Origin: Candidatus Sulfopaludibacter sp. SbA3
GTDB taxonomy: Bacteria; Acidobacteriota; Vicinamibacteria; Vicinamibacterales; UBA2999
Direction: 5' to 3'
Assembly: GCA_945866285.1 (NCBI GenBank)
Contig: CAMBHC010000200.1
Location: 1 to 5,656, forward strand
Length of the DNA stretch: 5,656 nucleotides
Under the pieces are notes generated by a model, which was not told the origin of the DNA, ran no database searches, and worked only from the letters and a program-made list of their open reading frames with translations. A program made the position numbers and the translations under genes. This document shows, piece after piece, positions 1 to 5,501 of this stretch. Numbering within the stretch: the first letter of the stretch is position 1; each line of letters begins with the position of its first letter.

Positions 1-1
1 C

Positions 2-2773
2 GGTGCCACCTTCCCCTTGGCCATCCGTTGGTTTGCCGATGGCTCGGAGCAGCCTGCGCGGCAGGGCAGCACCCTGTATTTCCTCAACACCGTTGGCGCT
101 GCCGTCGGCGCGTTGCTTGCGGGCTTCGTCCTGATTCCTCGTCTGGGCAGTGCGTATACGACTTACGTCGGGATGGCGGCGAGCCTGCTCGCCGCAGGGT
201 GCGTGTGGCTCGTCCTGCAGAACTCTGACGAATCGCCTGTAGGGCCGGGACTGAAGTCCCGGCCCTACGAGAAGGGAGCGCCCTCCCCCGTCGCACTCTC
301 CGTCCAGTCCGATCGCGTGTGGCTGCCCGCCGTGGTGCTCGGCCTCTCCGGCTTCGCGTCCTTGCTCCACGAGATCGCGTGGACGCGCATCCTGTCGCTG
401 GTACTCGGGCCGACCACATACGCCTTTGCCGCTGCGCTGGCGGCGGTGATCGCCGGCGTGGCCCTGGGATCAGGCGTCGGCACGTGGCTGGTCAGCCGGA
501 CCGGCCGACCGGCCGCATGGCTGGCGTCGACGCTGTCACTGGCGGCCCTGATCACCAGTTGGACCTACTCGCTCGCCGGCAACCAGATCCCGATGATCGT
601 CGCTCGCCAGGTCGCCGGCTCGTCCAGCGTCTTCGACGCATTGCTGGCACAAGGCGCGCTGCTGACTGCGGCGCTCGTGGTGCCGACCGCCGCGTGCCTG
701 GGCGCGGCATTTCCGCTGGCGCTGTCGCTGGCGGCCGACCCGGCCCGCGCCGCCGCATCGCGTTTCAGCCGGATCTACGCCATCAACACCGTCGGCGCGG
801 TATCGGGATCGTTGGCCGCCGGCTTCTGGTTCATCCCCAGGTTCGGACTGCAACCCACACTGTGGACCGCCAGCGGTTGCCTGGTCCTTGCCGCCCTCAT
901 CGTCGTAGGCCGTGCCGAGAAATCCTTGACGCTGCGCCTGGCCGGTGGAGCCATGGCGGTGGCGACGACGATCCTGATCGCGGCCAGCCCTGCCTGGGAT
1001 CGAGAGCTGTTGGCCAGCGGCGTCTACATGTATGCGCCGTATGTGCCGCCCGACCTCGATCTGGCAACGCAATTGAAGGCGGGCACGCTGCTCTACTACC
1101 GCGAGGGGGCCTCGGCCACAGTGTCGGTGAAGAAATTGACCGGCACCACGACGCTGGCGGTCGATGGCAAGACGGACGCCTCCAACCGAGGCGACATGCT
1201 CACCCAGAAGCTGGTGGCGCACCTGCCGCTGCTCCTGCACGACAACCCGAAAGAGGTCGGCATCATCGGCCTCGGCAGCGGCGTCACCCTTGGCGCCGCA
1301 CTGTCGCATCCAATCACGCGGGCCGACGTGCTCGAGATCTCTCCGGAAGTGGTGGCGGCCTCGGACTACTTCAAGGCCGAGAACAAGAACGCGCTGGCGG
1401 ATCCGCGAACGCACCTGATCGTGGGTGATGGCCGGTCGCATGTCCTGCTGGGCCAGCGCAAGTACGACGTGATCATCTCGGAGCCGTCGAACCCGTGGAT
1501 TGCCGGTGTGGCCGCCTTGTTCACCCAGGAGTTCTTCGCGGCGTCCCGCGACCGCCTGGCTCCCGGTGGCATCATTTGCCAGTGGGCCAACGCCTACAAC
1601 ATCAGCGACGCTGACCTGCGATCGATCCTGGCGACGTTCCGCGCGGTCTTCCCAAACGGCACGGCGTGGCTGGTGGGCGGCGACGATGTGCTGATGGTCG
1701 GGTCGCTGGAGCCGCTCGACACCAGGCTCGCCAACCTGGCGCAGCACATGCGACGGCCCGGCATTGCCGAAGATTTGGCGACGGTCGCGGTCACGGACCC
1801 ATTCGCCATCTATTCGTTGTTTGTCGCGGGCCCTGTGGAACTAACGGAATACACCAAGGGCGCGACGATCTTCACGGACGATGCCTCGCGGTTGGAGTTT
1901 TCAGCGCCTCGGGAACTGCACAACCAGAACGCGGGTGAGAACGCAGCGGCGCTGGCCCGGCTGGTCGGTCCCGATGGCGGTCCCGCCGCCATTCGCGAGG
2001 CGCGTCGCGGGGCCGGTGCGCACGCCTGGCGCGTGCGTGGCGACATGATGGCCAAGGCTGACGTGTATCAGAAGGCGTACGACGATTACGCGCGCGCCCT
2101 CACCATTGACCCAAGGGATCGCGCAGCGCTGTCAGGGTTTGTTCGCATTGCGGTGCTGACCAAGCGTGGCAGCGATGCCATGGCGGTGATTAGGTCGCTG
2201 CCAGGAAATAGTGAGTCACGCGACCCCGAGGTGCTGGTCGCACTCGCGAAGCTGATGGCCTCGACGGGGGCGGCCGCCGACGCGGTGGCGATCATTCGCG
2301 ACGCCACGAGACAGACGCCTGTGCCCGTGGTCGCGCTCGAACAACTGGCGTCACTGCAAGCCGATGCCGGCGATCTGTCCGACCTCGATGTCACGGCGAC
2401 GACGCTGCGGCAACTGGCGCCGAAGGCGCCGGCCGGCTACTACTACGCCGGCGCGGCCGCGTTCATGCGCGGTGATGCCGAGGCCGCCGTGCGATTCTGC
2501 GAGCAGGCCATTGCGTTGGACGCGAGCTACGCGCCGGTCTACGACCTGCTGGGCGCCGCGCAAACCAAGCGGCAGCATCCTGATGAGGCGCGCGCGGCCT
2601 TCATGAAGTCGCTGGCGTTCGACGCGCACGACAGCACCGCCTATACCAACCTGGGCGTGCTCGAGTTGGGCCTGGGGCGCAAGGCCGAAGCGGCCCGTCA
2701 CTTTGCGGAAGCCCTCTGGCTCACACCAGACTCGCCGGTCGCCCGGCAAGGTCTGGCAGAGTCAAAGAGATAG
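2..2773 (+). CDS. Fused MFS-like / spermidine synthase-like membrane protein with C-terminal TPR repeats (5' partial)
   Basis: The reading frame is open from base 2 (GATFPLAIRW), so the true start lies upstream; the TTG at 17 is internal. Residues below are counted from that TTG. The window opens near the end of a first membrane module (YFLNTVGAAVGALLAGF, ~21-37; further hydrophobic stretch 47-68). A second module of about six hydrophobic segments spans ~101-323, with the family hallmarks HEIAWTR (118-124), GAAFPLAL (229-236) and YAINTVGAVSG (254-264). A cytosolic spermidine synthase-like domain follows (~355-630): SAM-binding GLGSGVT (418-424), acidic VLEIS (438-442), DGR (471-473) and SEPSNPW (488-494). 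The usual aminopropyltransferase D-x-x-D-P signature is E-P-S-N-P here, so polyamine synthesis is doubtful. From ~665 to the end, about three clear and one or two weaker TPR repeats (e.g. 806-838, 839-872, 873-906) suggest protein-protein contacts. The substrate is unknown. The stop TAG lies inside a palindrome shared with the convergent yceI-like gene. Confidence 0.9.
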   Translation, partial: GATFPLAIRWFADGSEQPARQGSTLYFLNTVGAAVGALLAGFVLIPRLGSAYTTYVGMAASLLAAGCVWLVLQNSDESPVGPGLKSRPYEKGAPSPVALSVQSDRVWLPAVVLGLSGFASLLHEIAWTRILSLVLGPTTYAFAAALAAVIAGVALGSGVGTWLVSRTGRPAAWLASTLSLAALITSWTYSLAGNQIPMIVARQVAGSSSVFDALLAQGALLTAALVVPTAACLGAAFPLALSLAADPARAAASRFSRIYAINTVGAVSGSLAAGFWFIPRFGLQPTLWTASGCLVLAALIVVGRAEKSLTLRLAGGAMAVATTILIAASPAWDRELLASGVYMYAPYVPPDLDLATQLKAGTLLYYREGASATVSVKKLTGTTTLAVDGKTDASNRGDMLTQKLVAHLPLLLHDNPKEVGIIGLGSGVTLGAALSHPITRADVLEISPEVVAASDYFKAENKNALADPRTHLIVGDGRSHVLLGQRKYDVIISEPSNPWIAGVAALFTQEFFAASRDRLAPGGIICQWANAYNISDADLRSILATFRAVFPNGTAWLVGGDDVLMVGSLEPLDTRLANLAQHMRRPGIAEDLATVAVTDPFAIYSLFVAGPVELTEYTKGATIFTDDASRLEFSAPRELHNQNAGENAAALARLVGPDGGPAAIREARRGAGAHAWRVRGDMMAKADVYQKAYDDYARALTIDPRDRAALSGFVRIAVLTKRGSDAMAVIRSLPGNSESRDPEVLVALAKLMASTGAAADAVAIIRDATRQTPVPVVALEQLASLQADAGDLSDLDVTATTLRQLAPKAPAGYYYAGAAAFMRGDAEAAVRFCEQAIALDASYAPVYDLLGAAQTKRQHPDEARAAFMKSLAFDAHDSTAYTNLGVLELGLGRKAEAARHFAEALWLTPDSPVARQGLAESKR
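239..268. repeat. Perfect palindrome (REP-like), in-frame inside the membrane protein gene
   Basis: Arms GTAGGGCCGGGAC (239-251) and GTCCCGGCCCTAC (256-268) are perfect reverse complements around the loop TGAA. The unit is exactly 30 bp and in phase, encoding ten residues, VGPGLKSRPY. It falls in the hydrophilic linker between the two membrane modules, where an insertion would be tolerated. A sister element with the same loop lies at 2770-2797. It resembles REP-type extragenic palindromes, but here it is inside a coding region. The family assignment is inference. Confidence 0.8.
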
Positions 2774-2797
2774 GGTCCGGCTGAAGCCGGACCCTAT
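2770..2797. repeat. Palindrome between convergent genes carrying both stop codons; possible bidirectional terminator
   Basis: Arms ATAGGGTCCGGC (2770-2781) and GCCGGACCCTAT (2786-2797) pair perfectly over 12 bp around the loop TGAA. The plus-strand gene stops with TAG at 2771-2773 in the left arm. The minus-strand YceI gene stops with TAG at 2794-2796 in the right arm. No T-tract follows on either side, so it is not a canonical rho-independent terminator, though the GC-rich stem could block read-through or protect both 3' ends. It has the same architecture and loop as 239-268, with paired arm changes that preserve the stem. Confidence 0.8.
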
Positions 2798-3336
2798 GCG
2801 GCCTGGATCGACAGGCTAACCTTCACGTCATCACCGACGAGGAAGCCGCCGGTTTCAAGCGCGGCGTTCCAGTTCAATCCGTAGTCCTTGCGGTTCAGCG
2901 TGATCTCGGATTCAAAGGCCACTTTGTCATTACCCCACGGATCCTTGGCGGCGCCCAGGTAGGTCACCGGCAGTGTGATGGTCTTGGTCACGTCGCGCAT
3001 GGTCAACTGGCCGGTGACGTCGAACTGCTGGGCACCGCGCGCGGTGACCGACGTGCTCGTGAACGTCAGCACCGGGAACTTCGCCACGTCGAAGAAGTCG
3101 GCCGCGCGCAGGTGCTCGTCGCGCTGCGCCTGGTTGGTGTCGATGCTCTTGGTCTGGATCGTGAAGACCACCGACGAGTCGGCCACGGCGTCCGGCGCAA
3201 ACGTGATGGTGCCCTCAAACTCGGGGAAGCGGCCGCGCACCTTGGTGATCAGGTGGCGCACCTGGAATGCCGCCTCCGAATGAGCGGCGTCGATGGTGTA
3301 GGTCTTGTGGGCGGTAGCGATGGCGGTGGTCGTCAT
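2794..3336 (-). CDS. YceI-family polyisoprenoid/lipid-binding-like protein
   Basis: This complete protein of 180 residues matches the usual YceI domain length and is a lipocalin-like beta-barrel that in characterised relatives binds isoprenoid or amphiphilic ligands. Family motifs in order are YTIDAAHSEAAFQVRHL (13-29), SIDTNQAQRDEHLRAADFFD (64-83) followed by FPVLTFTS (87-94), LTMRDVTKTITLPV (111-124), and DPWGNDKVAFESEITLNRKD (132-151) leading into YGLNWN. The N-terminus (MTTTAIATAHKTYTID) has no signal peptide, so it is probably cytoplasmic, unlike periplasmic E. coli YceI. The ATG at 3334-3336 is supported by an AGGAG Shine-Dalgarno sequence 8 nt upstream. It lies 67 bp downstream of a marR gene on the same strand, with operator-like sequence in the gap, so MarR control is likely. 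Its stop codon lies in the palindrome shared with the convergent gene. The ligand and physiological role cannot be read from sequence. Confidence 0.93.
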   Translation of the reverse strand: MTTTAIATAHKTYTIDAAHSEAAFQVRHLITKVRGRFPEFEGTITFAPDAVADSSVVFTIQTKSIDTNQAQRDEHLRAADFFDVAKFPVLTFTSTSVTARGAQQFDVTGQLTMRDVTKTITLPVTYLGAAKDPWGNDKVAFESEITLNRKDYGLNWNAALETGGFLVGDDVKVSLSIQAA

Positions 3337-3344
3337 GATGGTGT

Positions 3345-3349
3345 CTCCT
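3345..3349 (-). promoter_or_regulatory. Shine-Dalgarno site of the YceI-family gene
   Basis: On the minus strand AGGAG lies 8 nt before the ATG at 3336. It fixes the start and is the only strong Shine-Dalgarno sequence found before any start in this window. Confidence 0.75.
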
Positions 3350-3357
3350 GAAGTGAA

Positions 3358-3392
3358 CGTTTGAACAGTGATTGTTTAAACACGTATTAGAT
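3358..3392 (-). promoter_or_regulatory. Candidate second MarR operator upstream of the YceI-family gene
   Basis: The minus strand carries AATACGTGT (3380-3388), identical to a 9-mer in the marR operator, followed after the same 4-bp spacer by ACA. The opposite arm is degenerate: about 7 of 13 bases match the corresponding arm of the marR operator. The palindrome TGTTTAAACA (3373-3382) and a near-copy TGTTCAAACG (3358-3367) repeat with a 15-bp offset. No convincing -35/-10 pair was found here. An A-run at 3394-3401 (T-run on the coding strand) lies just upstream. Binding by the adjacent MarR protein is inference. Confidence 0.5.
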
Positions 3393-3403
3393 GAAAAAAA
3401 AGC

Positions 3404-3871
3404 TTAGGGTTTCTCGCGGACCGCGGCCAGCCCGTCGACGACCGCCCGCAGGCTCTTGTCGCTGACGTGGCCGAGCATTGTGTGCAGTAGTTCGCGCATC
3501 GGCTTGTCGAGCTGGTCCACGAGCTCGAGTCCCTTGCGGGTGATCCGCGTCGTCACGTAGCGGCGATCCAACGAGCCGCGCTGACGGGAGATCAGGCCAG
3601 TGTCTTCCATTCGGTCGAGCAACCGGGTCACGTCCGGCACTTGAGCCACCAGGCGGGCACCCACTTCGTTGCGGCACAGGCCCTCGGCGCCGGCGCCGCG
3701 AAGAATCCGCAGCACGTTGTACTGGCTCTGTGTCAGGGCGTGGGCTTTCAGGGCCTGGGAGATCTGATGATCGAGAACGGCGGCCGTCCGGGCAATGCTC
3801 AGCGCCGCCTCTTCCTTGAGGCTCGTGAACGGCTTGTTCTGCTTGAGTTCCGCGGCCAGCGCCGATGGCAT
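3404..3871 (-). CDS. MarR-family winged-helix transcriptional regulator
   Basis: This complete protein of 155 residues is typical in length for the family, whose members bind inverted-repeat DNA as dimers and usually release it on binding small phenolic ligands or on oxidation. Residues ~20-45 form an N-terminal dimerisation helix. The winged helix-turn-helix follows: LTQSQYNVLRIL (46-57), a recognition helix around QVPDVTRLLDRMEDTGL (77-93), and a wing SRQRGSLDRRYVTTRIT (95-111) with the conserved D102-R103-R104. A C-terminal helix closes the dimer. The only cysteine is C66, which is not at the N-terminal position used by OhrR-type peroxide sensors, so redox sensing is not indicated. There is no Shine-Dalgarno sequence. 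The ATG at 3871 lies 6 nt after a -10 box, suggesting a leaderless message. An inverted repeat over the promoter implies autorepression, and the downstream yceI-like gene is the probable target. The effector is unknown. Confidence 0.93.
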   Translation of the reverse strand: MPSALAAELKQNKPFTSLKEEAALSIARTAAVLDHQISQALKAHALTQSQYNVLRILRGAGAEGLCRNEVGARLVAQVPDVTRLLDRMEDTGLISRQRGSLDRRYVTTRITRKGLELVDQLDKPMRELLHTMLGHVSDKSLRAVVDGLAAVREKP

Positions 3872-3875
3872 GTCA

Positions 3876-3905
3876 TGACAATAGGTGTTCTCACACGTAT
3901 TGTCA
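3876..3905. promoter_or_regulatory. Inverted-repeat operator of the marR gene
   Basis: Arms TGACAATAGGTGT (3876-3888) and ACACGTATTGTCA (3893-3905) are reverse complements at 12 of 13 positions around the 4-bp spacer TCTC; the only mismatch is G3884 opposite G3897. Size and symmetry fit a MarR dimer site. It covers nearly the whole -35 to -10 interval of the marR promoter, so binding would exclude RNA polymerase. Assignment to this MarR protein rests on adjacency and family knowledge. Confidence 0.8.
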
Positions 3906-3906
3906 A
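3878..3906 (-). promoter_or_regulatory. Sigma70-type promoter of the marR gene
   Basis: On the minus strand a perfect TTGACA -35 box (3901-3906), an optimal 17-bp spacer and a TATTGT -10 box (3878-3883) are followed by 6 nt and then the ATG at 3871. The predicted transcription start falls on or within a base or two of that ATG. The -35 box sits 12 nt beyond the stop codon of the upstream kinase-like gene. Confidence 0.75.
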
Positions 3907-3918
3907 GGGCGCCTGATT

Positions 3919-4530
3919 TCAGTCGTAATGGGCGTAGGGAATTTCGGTGAACATCGGCAGGCCGGCCATCTTGATGATGTCGACCAGGCCGCTGCGCTCG
4001 TGGAATTCCTTGCTGTCGCGGTCAATGACGATGGTGTTGGGGTAGTGGGGCGCGAGGCGCCGGAACTCCGCATCGATCAGGCGAAAGCGCCGGACCATGT
4101 TCTCAGCGCTCTCGTGCGGGCGATTGCGCAGCCGGATGTGCTTCTCGATGGTGTCGGTGCTCGACGTCAAGACAATCACCTTGTCCGGGTGCCAGCTATC
4201 GCCGATGGCCACCACTTGGCGGAGCGCCGCATGGTGTTCGGCGGGGTATTCCGCGATGTGCGCCTCAAGCGTGATACGGGCGCCCTCGAAAAAAATCACC
4301 TTGCCGGCCGCGTCGTGGCGGGCCGCATCGCGATAGTTGGCGTCATACAGCCGGCCGAAGTACTCGGTCACCCCGACCGCATTGACGCCCTTGGCGATGT
4401 CCTCGAGCACGCGCGGATCCCACACGCCCTTCTCGCCCTCGCCGTATGATCCGTTGTGATAGAGGTCGGCAAGCTGGCGGACAAGTGTGCTCTTGCCGAC
4501 GCCCGGCCCCCCGACAATCGCGACGCGCAT
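3919..4530 (-). CDS. P-loop nucleoside/nucleotide kinase-like ATPase
   Basis: This complete protein of 203 residues begins directly with a beta-strand and Walker A loop, MRVAIVGGPGVGKST (P-loop at 7-15). A hydrophobic strand ending in an acidic residue, VIFFEGARIT (78-87), fits the second nucleotide-binding strand. Strand VIVLTSST (118-125) leads into an arginine-rich LID-like segment IRLRNRPHE (132-140) and a helix with RRFRLIDAEF (147-156), the order seen in deoxynucleoside and thymidylate kinases. YPNTIVIDRD (163-172) forms the last strand. The substrate cannot be assigned; a NadR/AAA-type P-loop ATPase is the alternative. It lies 36 bp downstream of the alkA-like gene on the same strand, with no separate promoter seen and only a weak GAAGA before its ATG, so co-transcription with alkA is likely. 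A link to handling nucleotides released during repair is speculation. Confidence 0.75.
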   Translation of the reverse strand: MRVAIVGGPGVGKSTLVRQLADLYHNGSYGEGEKGVWDPRVLEDIAKGVNAVGVTEYFGRLYDANYRDAARHDAAGKVIFFEGARITLEAHIAEYPAEHHAALRQVVAIGDSWHPDKVIVLTSSTDTIEKHIRLRNRPHESAENMVRRFRLIDAEFRRLAPHYPNTIVIDRDSKEFHERSGLVDIIKMAGLPMFTEIPYAHYD

Positions 4531-4566
4531 GGCGACGATCTTCGTCTGAACCGGGCACTCCGTCCA

Positions 4567-5451
4567 TCACTTTCCGGATCGTGGCGTGGGGGGACGCTCC
4601 TTGGCGCCTTGCCACAACACCATCACGGCATAGGAGCGCCACGGGCGCCAGGCCTCGGAGCGCTGCTCCAGTTCGCGTGCCGTGCAGCCACCGGCCATTT
4701 GCCGCAGCACCAGGTCGCCGGTCAGGAACGCATCGGCATCACCCAGTACGCGCATCGCGATGTACTGGGCCGTCCACGGACCTATGCCGGGCAGCGCCAG
4801 CAAGTCCGCGATCAAGCGGCCCGGCTCGACCGAAACCGAAAACGCGATCGAGCCATCGCCGACGGCGCGGGCGAGACGCCGAATGCACTCGGCCCGCGTC
4901 CGAATCACGCCGACCTCTTCGATCGACGCGCCCGCCAGTTGCGCCGGCGATGGGAATAGTCGATCCAGGCCACCATCATCATCGACCGGTGTGCCGAAGC
5001 GGCTCGCGAGACGTCCCGCGATGGTCGTCGCCGCCGCCACCGACACCTGTTGGCCCAGAATGGCGCGGACCGACATCTCGAAGCCATTCCACGCTCCCGG
5101 ACAGCGGATGCCCGGATGCTGCTCCAGGATTCCGCCGAGCAACGGGTCGCTGCCCAGGCACCTGGTGATCACGGCCGGGTCGGCATCAAGGTCGAACAGG
5201 CGTCGTACCCGCTCAACCATCGCCGGCTGTGCGCCAACAAGGGGCAACGTGACCGCTACGTCGAGCGCTGACTCGCGTGATGAGCGGCTGACCGCTAACG
5301 TCCCGCTGCGACCATCAATCTCGATGGTTCGCCGGTAGCCGGCGGTCGTGACCGCCTCAACGCCAGGCGTGGCCCTGGCGGCAAGAAAACCCATCACCGC
5401 GTCCCAGTCGTACGGCGGCCGGTACGGCAGGCTCACACGTTGCGCGACCAC
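4567..5451 (-). CDS. alkA: AlkA-type DNA-3-methyladenine glycosylase II
   Basis: This complete protein of 294 residues is close to the length of E. coli AlkA. It excises alkylated bases, opening base-excision repair. The AlkA N-terminal domain is at ~6-115 (LPYRPPYDWDAVMGFLAARA at 8-27). The HhH-GPD core follows: GFEMSVRAILGQQVSVAAAT (123-142), hairpin LPGIGPWTAQYIAMR (220-234), and AFLTGDLVLRQ (241-251), where D246 aligns with the catalytic aspartate of AlkA. The C-terminal AWRPWRSYAVMVLW (267-280) matches the conserved AlkA tail. The start is GTG at 5451: an in-frame stop lies only four codons upstream and no other start intervenes. There is no Shine-Dalgarno sequence; a TAAGCT hexamer ends 6 nt before the GTG, compatible with a leaderless transcript. 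A GTG at residue 6 is a less likely alternative. The gene is not fused to an Ada domain, as some actinobacterial homologues are. It probably leads a two-gene unit with the kinase-like gene. Confidence 0.93.
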   Translation of the reverse strand: MVAQRVSLPYRPPYDWDAVMGFLAARATPGVEAVTTAGYRRTIEIDGRSGTLAVSRSSRESALDVAVTLPLVGAQPAMVERVRRLFDLDADPAVITRCLGSDPLLGGILEQHPGIRCPGAWNGFEMSVRAILGQQVSVAAATTIAGRLASRFGTPVDDDGGLDRLFPSPAQLAGASIEEVGVIRTRAECIRRLARAVGDGSIAFSVSVEPGRLIADLLALPGIGPWTAQYIAMRVLGDADAFLTGDLVLRQMAGGCTARELEQRSEAWRPWRSYAVMVLWQGAKERPPTPRSGK

Positions 5452-5457
5452 CGCAAC

Positions 5458-5498
5458 AGCTTAGCGGTATCCGCGGAGCCGTTCTTGCAAGCTAAGAT
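5458..5498. promoter_or_regulatory. Candidate divergent promoter region between alkA and the lipoprotein gene
   Basis: The 50-bp divergent gap has near-mirror hexamers. TAAGCT on the minus strand (5458-5463) lies 6 nt before the alkA GTG. TAAGAT on the plus strand (5493-5498) lies 6 nt before a GTG that is codon 2 of the lipoprotein. They sit in an inverted repeat CTTAGC (5460-5465) / GCTAAG (5491-5496) with a 25-bp spacer. No good -35 boxes were found at 16-18 bp, so this is a moderate call. Confidence 0.45.
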
Positions 5499-5501
5499 GA
5501 G

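Noticed and set aside
17..19. TTG as the true start of the first gene
   Set aside because: The frame continues upstream to base 2 with GATFP, completing a family motif, and the protein would start in the middle of a membrane module.
536..1747. 403-codon minus-strand open frame opposite the membrane protein gene
   Set aside because: Its translation is Arg/Gln/Gly-rich with no recognisable domain, as expected for the antisense of a GC-rich gene. The plus-strand frame carries clear family motifs throughout.
3394..3401. Eight-base T-run on the minus strand just after the marR stop, as a rho-independent terminator
   Set aside because: No GC-rich hairpin abuts it. The nearest self-complementary stretch, CGCGG-T-CCGCG, has a one-base loop and is about 14 bases away.
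4446..5168. Long plus-strand open frames opposite alkA and the kinase-like gene
   Set aside because: They are low-complexity Arg/Pro/Ser-rich translations opposite genes with well-conserved motifs, so they are shadows.
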